NCBI RefSeq assembly: GCF_964199965.1 | Contig: NZ_CAXMZT010000007.1 | Location: forward strand, 148,995-212,994 | Length of the DNA stretch: 64,000 bases | Origin: JAFIFT01 sp020051095 | GTDB lineage: Bacteria; Pseudomonadota; Gammaproteobacteria; Legionellales; Legionellaceae | Direction: 5' to 3' | In this document: piece after piece, positions 26,945-35,800 of the stretch | Layout of the letters: every line of letters starts with the position of its first letter | How positions within the stretch are numbered: position 1 is the first letter of the stretch | Translations under genes and position numbers: made by a program | The notes under the pieces: model-generated | Seen by the model: only the letters and a program-made list of their open reading frames with translations | What the model was told of the DNA's origin: nothing | The model's database searches: none

Positions 26945-28636
26945 CTAAAAAGAATTTGGCTGGTTCGTTGCACCTTGGCCATTGTTTGATGATTGGCTGT
27001 TAGGCGCTAGATTCGATTCATTATCAATGCGATCAGAACATTTTTTGATGATGGCCTGGTACTGGGTATATTCGTCTGATTTCCTTAACATGCCGAACAA
27101 TCGATGTTCCACTTTAATTTTCGGCTTGATGAGCACTAGGAAATGCTTCAACAAATTCGACGGGACATTGTCAAGATAGGCATCGACTTGCTTGAGCGCG
27201 TCTGATTTATTAACCGCCGTTTTGAGAATCTGGTTAATCGCCAAATAGTGATTCAGTAATTGATAGGTTTGTTCTAAAATAGCTGGCTCAAAAACCAATC
27301 CAAATTGTTGGTTAGCTGCCTTCATCCTCGGCTGAGTTATTGTTCTCTCATTCGCTAATCGTTGGATAGATATCATGAGTTCGTCCCGGGAATAACCGCT
27401 TATTTCAGTTAAGAGTGTTAATTGATTTTTTGGATAACGAATGAATGCTCGTATCAATTCATCCAGCCGATAAGGCAGGCGTACGGCATTAATCGTTGAA
27501 CAATCGCCTAGTGTTCTGTTTTTTAAATCTTGCAACACATAAGTTAAAGGGATTAAGCCTATTTTTTCTTTAAAATAGCCCATCCCATCTCCTTCCCCAT
27601 TCTCAAAAAGCAACTGATACAGCTTATCTGCGAGTGTTTTCAAATTATTTTTTGTTAAATAGGTCATCACTTGATCGATGAATTGTATCTCTGGGGGGAA
27701 ATTGATTTTCTCTAACCCGTTCACTATTTTTACTAACGTATTTTTCTTTTGCAAAGAATTAGCCATAGCTGCACCCACAATCCCCGCCAGGAGTTGGCAA
27801 ATGGATTGTTGAGTATTTCCAGCAATTAAGCTTGACAAAGCGTCCGGAGCAAGCTTTAACGCCTTTGATTCACTTGCTTTTTTCGCCACCTCGACTTCCA
27901 ACTCACCCCATATGCCATCTGACATAGAAAGAATGATATCGCCTTGGTTGAGGGTTAAGATTTCCTTCTGACAAATTTCAGCAAGATTGTTGGGGCTAGC
28001 TGTCAGCATTTGCACTGAGTTGGGACTCCAAACCCCAAACCCGCGAAAAGATTGGGTTGCCGATACCTGATACTTCACTTTTCCATCGGCATCAAGCACC
28101 ACAATACAGGTATCCCCAACATTCGCTAACTCCACTCGATAAGTGCCATTTTGTTGATAGTCAAACTGTGTGGTCGCTAAAGCACATGTTGAATCGTATT
28201 TTTGGGCGGTGGTGCGCGGTAAAGCTAGGTTTACCGAATTGGCAGCAATGTTAAATAAAGCGGTATCTGTATTGGTTCTACTTTTAACAAAATAAGCGCA
28301 GGCATATTGCGAAATCTTGGCAATGCTTTTGGATTCATCCTGATCTTCTTCCGATCCGCCCAAGCCATCCGCTGTTGCCATTTTTCCACCATCAATAACA
28401 CCCCGGTCATCAAAATTAAACGCCATCGCTGCCGCGTCTAACACTAACTCTTTGGCAATGTCTTGTTGCTGAAAGGCGTAGCTTGATCCAATGAGCATCC
28501 CTTGATTATGTGAACGACTCAAGGCATAAAAAGCGTTCCCGAAATAGCTATATCCATTCTCTTCTTCTGTTTTTAACATTGACTTCGATTGGACTTCGAT
28601 GACTCCACTTTCAGAATAAACCTCAGTATGCCTCAT
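26945..28636 (-). CDS. PP2C-like protein phosphatase, effector candidate
   Basis: The N-terminal 390 residues follow the PP2C/PPM plan: ATADGLGG (D90 in the metal-binding DGxGG), the RVELANVGDTCIVVLD strand near 168, GDIILSMSDGIWGELE near 235 and GDCSTINAVRLP near 377, equivalent to the final metal-binding DN/DD motif. About 120 residues separate the last two motifs, far more than usual, so a helical insertion is likely. A helical C-terminal domain follows, and the chain ends in a polar Asn/Gln-rich tail. No signal peptide. It lies divergent from the AnkX-like gene. It would dephosphorylate Ser/Thr proteins, perhaps in the host (inference). Confidence 0.72.
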   Translation of the reverse strand: MRHTEVYSESGVIEVQSKSMLKTEEENGYSYFGNAFYALSRSHNQGMLIGSSYAFQQQDIAKELVLDAAAMAFNFDDRGVIDGGKMATADGLGGSEEDQDESKSIAKISQYACAYFVKSRTNTDTALFNIAANSVNLALPRTTAQKYDSTCALATTQFDYQQNGTYRVELANVGDTCIVVLDADGKVKYQVSATQSFRGFGVWSPNSVQMLTASPNNLAEICQKEILTLNQGDIILSMSDGIWGELEVEVAKKASESKALKLAPDALSSLIAGNTQQSICQLLAGIVGAAMANSLQKKNTLVKIVNGLEKINFPPEIQFIDQVMTYLTKNNLKTLADKLYQLLFENGEGDGMGYFKEKIGLIPLTYVLQDLKNRTLGDCSTINAVRLPYRLDELIRAFIRYPKNQLTLLTEISGYSRDELMISIQRLANERTITQPRMKAANQQFGLVFEPAILEQTYQLLNHYLAINQILKTAVNKSDALKQVDAYLDNVPSNLLKHFLVLIKPKIKVEHRLFGMLRKSDEYTQYQAIIKKCSDRIDNESNLAPNSQSSNNGQGATNQPNSF

Positions 28637-28826
28637 TTAAATTCCTGGTCATTAGCTTAACTATTACGAATGGGCTTGAAAAAATAACAACCATTCCACG
28701 AAAATTCCATCACCCAATAAAATGTTCATAATGATACCATAAAATATATAATTTACACATGCCTGACGGCTTGTTTTAGACTATTTTTTACCATTTTATC
28801 AACATTACACCCTAAAATTTAACCAT

Positions 28827-28857
28827 TTGGTCTTTATTTATTCGTTTGGACTATAAT
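28827..28857 (+). promoter_or_regulatory. Promoter candidate of the AnkX-like gene
   Basis: A perfect -10 TATAAT (28852-28857) lies 31 bases before the start codon, with TTGGTC (28827-28832) 19 bases upstream as a weak -35. The 250-base divergent space shared with the phosphatase gene is strongly AT-rich. Confidence 0.45.
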
Positions 28858-28888
28858 TTAAATAAGTGAATTTTATGACATTTCATTC

Positions 28889-31831
28889 ATGCCCTCATTA
28901 CCCGGTTTAACCTATTTAGCTAACTATCCCACCAAAGACCTGTGGCGATTATTTGTCGATGGGCGGTTTTGGGCCAAAGAAAAGGGTTGGGAAGGCTATG
29001 AAAAAAGGGAGGCTGGTAGTCTCAGTGCAGGACTTGAAAGTTTATTCTACTTTGCTATGAAAGCGAATGAGACCAAAGATTTCGCCATTAGCGTGGAGTT
29101 AATCAAAGAAATTCATGCTCGCTGCGGCAAAGGTGTGACTGAATTAGAAGATAAAAGTCCCGGAGAACCACGAGATCATGAAACCGTATCATTTGCAATT
29201 CCTGCCAGTAAAGCAACGTCCAAAGGCGTTGCCGAGTTATTAGGCATTGAATTTTTAATGAAAAATGCAGAATTTGGCCCAGGAACTCCCTCTGTTTTTG
29301 CAGCTCATATCAGCACCAATCAATTAGAAGAAGCGAAAAAAAAACCCCATAATATCGACAACCTAGGATTAGCTATCTACCAACAAATGGTCCTAGATGG
29401 TTACGAGAATAGCACGCATTTTTATATCGCACCAAGAGACAACGTCGAAGAAATACTTCATTTTTTAACCGCTTCTTACAATAAAGAGATACAACAAGCC
29501 GACACACTTGATAAAAAAATAACGATCATCGCAAGGTATACGAAATATTATGAAATACTGCATCCTTTCAAAGATGCCAATGGCAGAACGTTCGTGAATA
29601 TCTTGATGAATATCATGTTAATGAAAGAAGGCTTGCCGCCTGCGACGTTCTATGAACCAAATGTCTTTGATCTGTATAGTAGTGAAGAACTAGCCCACGT
29701 CATCAAAGAGTCTATGTATAATACACTTCACATCATTGACGCCCATAAGACCAGCCAAAAACTATCACTCTACGGTTTTCAAGAAAGCGCTAGTTCCAAT
29801 TTTTTAGATGTATTCAAAAGCCCATCCTACGCCACATTAACGACTAACAAGAAAGCCCATTCAACGATAGAGGTCGATGACAAAGCGGTATTAACCGTAT
29901 TTTCTTCGCTGGGGAAAGATTACCCACTCCATTGGGCAGTTGTGTATGAAACAGGGGACGGGATACTGGCTGACATTATTTCAAACAATAAAAAAGACAT
30001 TAACCGCATTATCCCAGAGGGTGCACCGCCACTGTATGTAGGAAGGACACCCTTGCATATTGCCACCCTAACCAACAATAAAACCATGTTTGATCTGCTA
30101 CTTAAAAATGGGGCAGATAGTACCGCTCAAGACTATTCCAGCAAAACAATTTTGCATTACATCGCCGAATATAATAACCCCGAGCTATTGGTTGGCAATG
30201 CCTCTATCTTAAAAAATTTCAAATTACTGAGCGCTCAAGATCAGCAAGGTAAAACAGCCTTGCACTACGCTGCCGCTTCTGGAAATAGTGACTTAATTAA
30301 AATGTTATTAATCGATAATCCCGATTACCTCAATAAGCAAGATAAAGACCAGAAAACCGCATTGCATTATGCCGCGGAAGCCGGCAACCTAGAGCTTGTT
30401 CAATTATTGATTACCACTGGAGCCAAAGTCGATGTGACTGATTCGGCTGGCCATTCTCCCATGTCACTTGCTTGTAAAACCAAACAAAAAGCGGTCATGA
30501 CCACCTTGATTGATACGGGCCCTCGAATCGATGAAACAACCTTGTCACTCTTAGCCAATCACAAGGATATTGAAATGTTTAATAGGATGCTTACTAAAAT
30601 CCCTGGTTTATTAAAGGACGAAACAACATTTCGATATGCCCTCGCCCTGGGAGACCCTGACATTGTGGATCGTTTTCTATCTGCTGGCATGGATATCAAT
30701 ACCGTTTTTAGTAGTGATGGCTCAACACCGATATTAAAAGCAGCCTTGTTCAACTATTCTAAGTTGATAGCGTTTCTTGCCAAAAAAAATGCCAACGTCA
30801 ATATCACATTCCCCAGTGGTGAGAATCTATTTCATATTATCGCTATTTCGTCAAAACCCGAGTTAATTATTGAAGGGTTGAAGATGAAAGAAGCGCCTAC
30901 CTTGCTTTTCCAACAAAATAAAGCGGGGGAAAGTCCTATTATCCGCTTAGCCAGAAACCGTAGTTTATTACCGATTATCAAGCATAACATTGATTTAAAA
31001 GCCCCTGTGGATAACAAAGGCAATACGATCCTCCATGCTGCCATGGTCAATTTAGATATCCCGGCCATCGAAGCTATTTTGACAAAGGAACCCTCCTTGA
31101 TTAATAGCACCAATTCAAAAGGACAAACGCCACTTTGTTATGCTATTGAAAACATGAGTGACTATAAAATATCGAGCAGTCAAAAAGAGCTGATTGACCT
31201 TAACCAACGATTAGCCACTTATAAAGTGGATTTCACAGCAAAAGATAGTTCTGGAAATACAGCGATAGATTATGCCATTGCCAGAGGTTGGTTCCGTTAT
31301 AGCCTCTCTCTCATAACACAGAATGACAAACCCAAATTGCGCCCAGCGATTAACTACTTAGAAAGCCTTACCGAATCAAATTTTAGTCGAACCAAAGATA
31401 CCTTCAAAAAAACCTTGCTTTCTCAATTGAGCGATAATCCAATCGTTGCGGCAACGCAATTAGATGAATTATATCGGGACATTCTGCAAAATCGCATTAA
31501 AGTGCCACAAAACTATAAGCAAGCCTCGATTTTAGACTTCTTTTCAAAAGCGACTCCCGAACAAGTTGTCCACAACGAGATTTTGAAACAAATAGACTTA
31601 GCTTATCGAAATACAATTATAGAAATCCCTTCCTATCTGGCTTCCGATAGCATACGCGATCACAATAAAAAAGAGGAAATCATAGCCTTACTGCCCGACT
31701 ATTTAAGACAACATAAACTTGCTCAAAACATATCATTAACGCAGGTGAGAGACTTACAATCGCAATGCTATGAAGCAATAGAGTCTAAATCCGAGAAAAC
31801 ACAAAGTAACGTTAATCTTCGCCATCACTAA
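28889..31831 (+). CDS. AnkX-like Fic domain and ankyrin-repeat protein (980 aa)
   Basis: The N-terminal 330 residues hold a Fic domain with the catalytic HPFKDANGRTF (H225, with Ala in place of the usual first Gly, as in HxFxDANGR variants). About a dozen ankyrin repeats follow from residue 355 to 820, for example GRTPLHIATLTNNKTMFDLL, GKTALHYAAASGNSDLIKML and KTALHYAAEAGNLELVQLL. The order, length and position of the catalytic His closely resemble Legionella AnkX, a Dot/Icm effector that transfers phosphocholine to Rab1/Rab35. The C-terminal 150 residues are helical and the tail is Glu/Lys/Ser rich. Phosphocholination rather than AMPylation is inferred from this resemblance. Confidence 0.85.
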   Translation: MPSLPGLTYLANYPTKDLWRLFVDGRFWAKEKGWEGYEKREAGSLSAGLESLFYFAMKANETKDFAISVELIKEIHARCGKGVTELEDKSPGEPRDHETVSFAIPASKATSKGVAELLGIEFLMKNAEFGPGTPSVFAAHISTNQLEEAKKKPHNIDNLGLAIYQQMVLDGYENSTHFYIAPRDNVEEILHFLTASYNKEIQQADTLDKKITIIARYTKYYEILHPFKDANGRTFVNILMNIMLMKEGLPPATFYEPNVFDLYSSEELAHVIKESMYNTLHIIDAHKTSQKLSLYGFQESASSNFLDVFKSPSYATLTTNKKAHSTIEVDDKAVLTVFSSLGKDYPLHWAVVYETGDGILADIISNNKKDINRIIPEGAPPLYVGRTPLHIATLTNNKTMFDLLLKNGADSTAQDYSSKTILHYIAEYNNPELLVGNASILKNFKLLSAQDQQGKTALHYAAASGNSDLIKMLLIDNPDYLNKQDKDQKTALHYAAEAGNLELVQLLITTGAKVDVTDSAGHSPMSLACKTKQKAVMTTLIDTGPRIDETTLSLLANHKDIEMFNRMLTKIPGLLKDETTFRYALALGDPDIVDRFLSAGMDINTVFSSDGSTPILKAALFNYSKLIAFLAKKNANVNITFPSGENLFHIIAISSKPELIIEGLKMKEAPTLLFQQNKAGESPIIRLARNRSLLPIIKHNIDLKAPVDNKGNTILHAAMVNLDIPAIEAILTKEPSLINSTNSKGQTPLCYAIENMSDYKISSSQKELIDLNQRLATYKVDFTAKDSSGNTAIDYAIARGWFRYSLSLITQNDKPKLRPAINYLESLTESNFSRTKDTFKKTLLSQLSDNPIVAATQLDELYRDILQNRIKVPQNYKQASILDFFSKATPEQVVHNEILKQIDLAYRNTIIEIPSYLASDSIRDHNKKEEIIALLPDYLRQHKLAQNISLTQVRDLQSQCYEAIESKSEKTQSNVNLRHH

Positions 31832-31847
31832 GGGAGATCTAGGTAGT

Positions 31848-31935
31848 GCCTCAATATAATTTCCTTCATTTTCCTTCTCCCCAGACATGGGGAGAAGGTG
31901 CCCAAAAGGGCGGATGAGGGGTTGATGAATCGAAT
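31848..31935 (+). repeat. Dispersed palindromic repeat, copy 2
   Basis: The same 10-base hairpin as copy 1: CCTTCTCCCC (31873-31882) and GGGGAGAAGG (31889-31898). It is followed by TGCCCAAAAGGGCGG and GAGGGGTTGATGAATCGA, closely matching copy 1. It lies directly after the AnkX-like gene and could end its transcript. The rest of 31936-32091 is unremarkable. Confidence 0.7.
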
Positions 31936-32091
31936 GTTATTATTTTGATGAGTAGCAGATTCTGCTTGAGATGCTTATAAAAAATTTTTTCCTAGTCTAC
32001 GCTAGTAACGCAACCAAAACATACTTTCTCAACGGGATGTGTATCTCAAAAAATGGCTAGTTTGCTTAAGGCTAATTAGACATTGCTTGGG

Positions 32092-32649
32092 TTATACCAT
32101 CACTCTTAAGCCAACCGAAGTTAAAATCATCGCTGGCACATTACCCCCTTTAGAGCTGCCATTCACTTGCACGGTTAACAACAAGTTTCGTGTCAAAGCC
32201 GTATCACCACCCACACCACCGTATAAAGCAACTCGGGTATGTGTGCCTGTGACAATGCCGGCATTATTGAGGGTATGATGAACCCAGGCAGGTCCGATTT
32301 TTGCGAAAAGATGTACCGAATTTACCAACGGGTAAATCCCTTTGATAACCGCATCTATCACATGATTTTCGCTACCTGTTGGGGGCCTTAGTCCTCCTCC
32401 AAAGGTTTCATCGGTGTGTTGGGTAAACCCGGCTTCCACCGCCCAATTGGGATCAAACTGATAACCCCCATTGACATTCCAGCCAACGCCATCATTGTTA
32501 TCATTCCCTGAATTAATCACTTTTTCTTTAATGTAGGAATAACCGATGTTTCCTTCGATATAGATTCCGAGTAGGTCTTGGTTTATGGCAAACCCAGAAG
32601 CACTGAACAACATGAGTGCACTGCCCATCCACAATACTGATTTTTTCAT
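32092..32649 (-). CDS. Outer-membrane beta-barrel protein, OmpA-like/porin family (185 aa)
   Basis: The start at 32649 is preferred over the longer frame to 32715, since it opens a proper signal peptide (MKKSVLWMGSALMLFSASGFA). The mature protein shows barrel strands such as IYIEGNIGYSYI, GWNVNGGYQFDPNWAVEAGF, HLFAKIGPAWVHH, VALYGGVGGDTAL and LLTVQVNGSSKG, and ends with SVGLRVMV. This pattern is that of eight-stranded barrels of the Opa/OmpW/OmpA-like group. It is transcribed alone, with a terminator of the upstream gene just before it. Confidence 0.78.
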   Translation of the reverse strand: MKKSVLWMGSALMLFSASGFAINQDLLGIYIEGNIGYSYIKEKVINSGNDNNDGVGWNVNGGYQFDPNWAVEAGFTQHTDETFGGGLRPPTGSENHVIDAVIKGIYPLVNSVHLFAKIGPAWVHHTLNNAGIVTGTHTRVALYGGVGGDTALTRNLLLTVQVNGSSKGGNVPAMILTSVGLRVMV

Positions 32650-32859
32650 ATCCTTAATCCTAAAACACATCACCATTATGCCAAAAAAATTGTACCACAA
32701 CCTGATAAAGCGCATGTGATTAGGAAAAACGTGGTGGCAAGTAAGAAACGCTTATTCATAAATTTCCTTATTAAATTTTATTTTTGCAGTTTTAAGCGTA
32801 GGATAATCTCATATCTCCTATCATTTGACAAACTAGAATTTTCTCTTTGGATGGGCATA

Positions 32860-32894
32860 AAAAAATCCCGGAACATGGAATACCGGGATTTTTT
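32860..32894 (-). terminator. Intrinsic terminator after the 443-aa gene
   Basis: Arms AAAAAATCCCGG and CCGGGATTTTTT (32860-32871 and 32883-32894) pair perfectly around an 11-base loop. Both strands end in a T run, so it works in either direction, and it lies 40 bases beyond the stop of the minus-strand gene at 32935. Confidence 0.85.
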
Positions 32895-32934
32895 AAAATG
32901 ACAAAAAAAGGAAGTGTTGCTAGTTAATATTTGA

Positions 32935-34266
32935 TTACAAGCAATTCGCAGTCGCATATGCTGCAGAAGTAGCAAGACCCGCCGCGTTTAAAGGCGGTGG
33001 AAGGAATATTGATCCACCGATTCCAGCGAGCGCTAACCCACAGTTTTTTGCTTTGGTCGCTTCACCTTTCACTTCATTGATCTGTTGCTCAGCGGTTGTT
33101 TTCACTTGCGAAACAGCTTGCTCAAGCTCTAAAATTTTAGCATCACTTTCTAGCTTCGCAGCTTGAAATTTCAAATCAACGTCTTTCATAATGCTATCTC
33201 TAATCTGCGATTCAAATGCAAATAACGGATCGTATTGAGTCACGGTGCCTGTGTTTGGTGTATTGGCTGTAGTCGCTGTGTCGCTGCCAACGAACGCGCT
33301 CGTTGTTGAGTAGGGAACGTCTATAAACGGACTATTATAGCAATACTGGCTATCCATCGTATAATTGCCAAGCGTCCCATTGCCTTCCATGGGTGGGTAT
33401 AGTGGGCACATTCCATCGGAAGGCAGGTCATTACCAACGCTTGCAGTCCCAAAAGCATTCCTGCCGATTTGAACAGTAGCTGTGGCGGCTAGCAACACCA
33501 CGAACACCTTGCCAACGGTAGACCAAGAAGGCATGTAGCTGCCAACGGTAGACAACGAAGAAGGCAGATAGTTTTGATACCAGCTTTGGCTTGATTTGGT
33601 TTCTTCACTAGTTTGCCCATCTAAAGTGCTTGGTGTGCTAACAGGCGAAGCGGTGGTACTTTGGGGTGAAGTTGTTCCTGAATCCAATTTTTCTTCTTCA
33701 TCATTTTCTTCTTCATCATTTTGTTCTTCATCTTGTGGAGATTTAGCAGTCGTTTGATCCTCCTCGCCTTCTTGTTGAGAGCTATTCCCAAGCTTTAACT
33801 CATCATCCTCATTGGCACCCTTTTTGGGGTCGGCCAAAAGCAAACTGCCCATTAGGCTGAGCGAAGAACTTTCTAGCTCACCCTCAAGAACTTCCTTACC
33901 CCCTAAAGTCGCCTGAGGCGTATCGGTTAACTCTTTAACGGTCGCGCTTTGTTTGAAAATACGGTTATACACGAATTTTGTCAGCGCAAACCCAGCTGTT
34001 AATAGTCCAGCCACTGCAATGGCAGAACCCACTGTGATTGCAATTGCCGCAGCAGGTGCTGCCACCAATCCAAAACCGATAGGAAGCAGCCCTAGGCCAA
34101 TAATAGTTGCTACCACAGCGACAGATAAAACTAAGAAAGTAAGAAATCCAGCGTAGTAGGGATGCTCTGAGAACCATTTGCGAAAGTTATTAAAAAATCT
34201 GGCATAAAATGGTGTTGTTTCAACTGGCTGATAATCGTTTTCAGTGAATGATGGTGAATTTGGCAT
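32935..34266 (-). CDS. Membrane-hairpin protein with acidic linker and coiled coil (443 aa)
   Basis: I do not recognise the family. Residues about 38-98 form two long hydrophobic helices separated by a short turn. Residues 150-230 are a low-complexity, strongly acidic linker (for example DEEQNDEEENDEEE). Another hydrophobic helix lies near 262-278, then a Thr/Ser/Asn-rich segment with two cysteines, a coiled-coil-like stretch (about 360-405) and a last hydrophobic segment near the C-terminus (CGLALAGIGGSIFLPPP). This resembles Legionella and chlamydial proteins that insert into host vacuole membranes, but that is an inference. A clear terminator follows. Confidence 0.7.
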   Translation of the reverse strand: MPNSPSFTENDYQPVETTPFYARFFNNFRKWFSEHPYYAGFLTFLVLSVAVVATIIGLGLLPIGFGLVAAPAAAIAITVGSAIAVAGLLTAGFALTKFVYNRIFKQSATVKELTDTPQATLGGKEVLEGELESSSLSLMGSLLLADPKKGANEDDELKLGNSSQQEGEEDQTTAKSPQDEEQNDEEENDEEEKLDSGTTSPQSTTASPVSTPSTLDGQTSEETKSSQSWYQNYLPSSLSTVGSYMPSWSTVGKVFVVLLAATATVQIGRNAFGTASVGNDLPSDGMCPLYPPMEGNGTLGNYTMDSQYCYNSPFIDVPYSTTSAFVGSDTATTANTPNTGTVTQYDPLFAFESQIRDSIMKDVDLKFQAAKLESDAKILELEQAVSQVKTTAEQQINEVKGEATKAKNCGLALAGIGGSIFLPPPLNAAGLATSAAYATANCL

Positions 34267-34440
34267 AATCTTCTCTAGTAATTAAACAGGTTGATGGATT
34301 TTGGCCAGCGATTATACAAACAAAACCTTAAGGTTTTATTAAGAGCACGGTGATTTATTATGAGTCAGCTATGCGCGGGACAAAATGCATTACTCCAGTC
34401 GTTGCTAAGCTCTGGGTGGCAATGACATCAAGATTAATTT

Positions 34441-34660
34441 ATTCCTGGCACAAGGAATCGTCTTCGCCGATGCTCCCCGTATTCCGGCCAAAGGCCTTCA
34501 TACGGGCTACTTTTAAAATGTAGCCCGCATGCAACAAAGTGGAATGCGGGAATTACTTGGTGAAGCCGAGACATTTTTATTTTTTGTCCTGCACAGAGAT
34601 GAGTCAGAATTGTGCCGGCCAAAATTAAAAAAGGCCTCGGCTTCGCCGATTCTCTTTTGT
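34441..34660. repeat. Cluster of short palindromes in a 510-bp gene-free stretch
   Basis: Several hairpins lie in a row: an imperfect one with arms CCCGTAT and ATACGGG around GGCCAAAGGCC (34487-34506), CGGGCTAC/GTAGCCCG (34503-34510 and 34520-34527), CCCGCAT/ATGCGGG (34524-34530 and 34544-34550), and a distant pair GAAGCCGAG and CTCGGCTTC (34562-34570 and 34644-34653). The arms overlap, so alternative folds are possible. No convincing gene is present between 34267 and 34776; a 70-codon open frame across the cluster lacks coding character. Confidence 0.55.
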
Positions 34661-34776
34661 CCGGTAGAAAGGTTAACGTATTTTTATACCCGCCTATCTC
34701 CTAACCGATTGAAAAAAAGCTTGTTCCTTAGAAAGTTCTGACTTATTCTTAATTTTTTAAGAAGTTAGGATAGCGT

Positions 34777-35148
34777 ATGTTAAACAAAATAATGGGTTTC
34801 ATTTTTGTAGTACTATTTGTGTCGAGTAGCTATGCTCAAAACACGGAAGAACTGGTTGAATACTCTCATCAATTTCATCCGAATAAAATGGAATCCTTCA
34901 GCAACCCGTTTTTTTGGTCTGTCAACGCTGAATGCCGGGTAAAATTAGATAATCAATCCGCCACATTTCGAGCACTTGTGAAAAATCAAAGCGGCACGGT
35001 AAACGGCCAACCTGTGAAAGAAGGTCAAGAAATCACCATGACCGTTAGCGATGGCCAGTCTATCACCGTATCAGCCTCAGGTTGGGCAACCGTCGAAGTC
35101 ACCGATTTAAGCGCCTTCCCTGTCACCGTTACTTGCAAATTGATTTGA
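34777..35148 (+). CDS. Small secreted hypothetical protein (123 aa)
   Basis: A Sec signal peptide (MLNKIMGFIFVVLFVSSSYA) is followed by about 100 residues with two cysteines (in AECRVKL and VTCKLI) spaced to close a small beta-sandwich. Strand-like stretches include QEITMTVSDGQSITVSASG and WATVEVTDLSAFPVTV. No known family is recognised. It converges on the Cys-rich secreted gene at 35181. Confidence 0.7.
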   Translation: MLNKIMGFIFVVLFVSSSYAQNTEELVEYSHQFHPNKMESFSNPFFWSVNAECRVKLDNQSATFRALVKNQSGTVNGQPVKEGQEITMTVSDGQSITVSASGWATVEVTDLSAFPVTVTCKLI

Positions 35149-35180
35149 AATATACCCGCAATCAGTTGCTAAGAACCTAT

Positions 35181-35582
35181 CTACTGCATTTGCTTACTCG
35201 TCGAGCTATCTTGTTTCAAGGGTTTTGGCTTATCTGGCGCTGGATTGGTTGAAACTCTTGGGACAACGATATCTTGACCAAACGTTTTTTTAATCCTTAT
35301 TTCACCCGGTTGTAATATACTCGACTGACCATTCGCTCTGCGACAACGTTGGGTGTGGCATTTCATTTTACAAACGCTTTGGATACACCCATAACATCCC
35401 CAATTATCCCAGCAGCAAGCCCAGGTCCCCTCGACTGTTGAGGTAAAGGTTCCGCCTGCAAGCTCACACACGCCTTTCATATCAGAATTTGTCCCACCGG
35501 TATTCGGAGCCGAATATAGGGGGTTTGACAGAAGAATGAAGAGAAAAACGAAACATTGACTTGCGGTCCTTAAAAAAGCCAT
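35181..35582 (-). CDS. Cysteine-rich secreted protein (133 aa)
   Basis: A signal peptide (about residues 8-24, ending NPLYSA) precedes a mature domain with nine cysteines in some 45 residues (in the blocks CELAGG, WACCWDNWGCYGC, VCKMKCHTQRC). This density suggests a disulfide-knotted exported protein or a metal site. The C-terminal third is Pro, Lys and Ser rich. I do not recognise a family. Confidence 0.65.
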   Translation of the reverse strand: MAFLRTASQCFVFLFILLSNPLYSAPNTGGTNSDMKGVCELAGGTFTSTVEGTWACCWDNWGCYGCIQSVCKMKCHTQRCRRANGQSSILQPGEIRIKKTFGQDIVVPRVSTNPAPDKPKPLKQDSSTSKQMQ

Positions 35583-35642
35583 GATTCACCTCCTTGGAAT
35601 CGTACTCTCTAAGTATGGCAAACTCCTATCAATATTCAACAG

Positions 35643-35775
35643 AACTTCTAAATAACTTCCTTCATTGTTCCCCTCTCCCCGGAAACGGGGAGAGAGTGAG
35701 AGAGGGGTTTTTGAAATGAAATTATATCGTGATGTGTGGCACCGAGTGCCTAAAATGTTCACGAAAAACATGTTT
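35643..35775 (+). repeat. Dispersed palindromic repeat, copy 3 (long form)
   Basis: It starts AACTTCTAAATAACTTCC, contains the CTCTCCCC-GGAAAC-GGGGAGAG hairpin (35673-35694) and continues through AGAGGGGTTTTTG to a GATGTGTGGCACCGAGTGCC segment that is also found in the copy at 41283. Short open frames that overlap it are products of the repeat. Confidence 0.7.
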
Positions 35776-35800
35776 AGCGAAAAGACTGGCAAGAGGGAAG

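Noticed and set aside
32716..32901. 61-codon open frame on the plus strand upstream of the barrel gene
   Set aside because: It runs across the terminator hairpin and is AT-driven, without a ribosome-binding site.
34529..34741. 70-codon open frame on the plus strand in the palindrome cluster
   Set aside because: It translates palindromic repeats, lacks a ribosome-binding site and shows no domain-like features.
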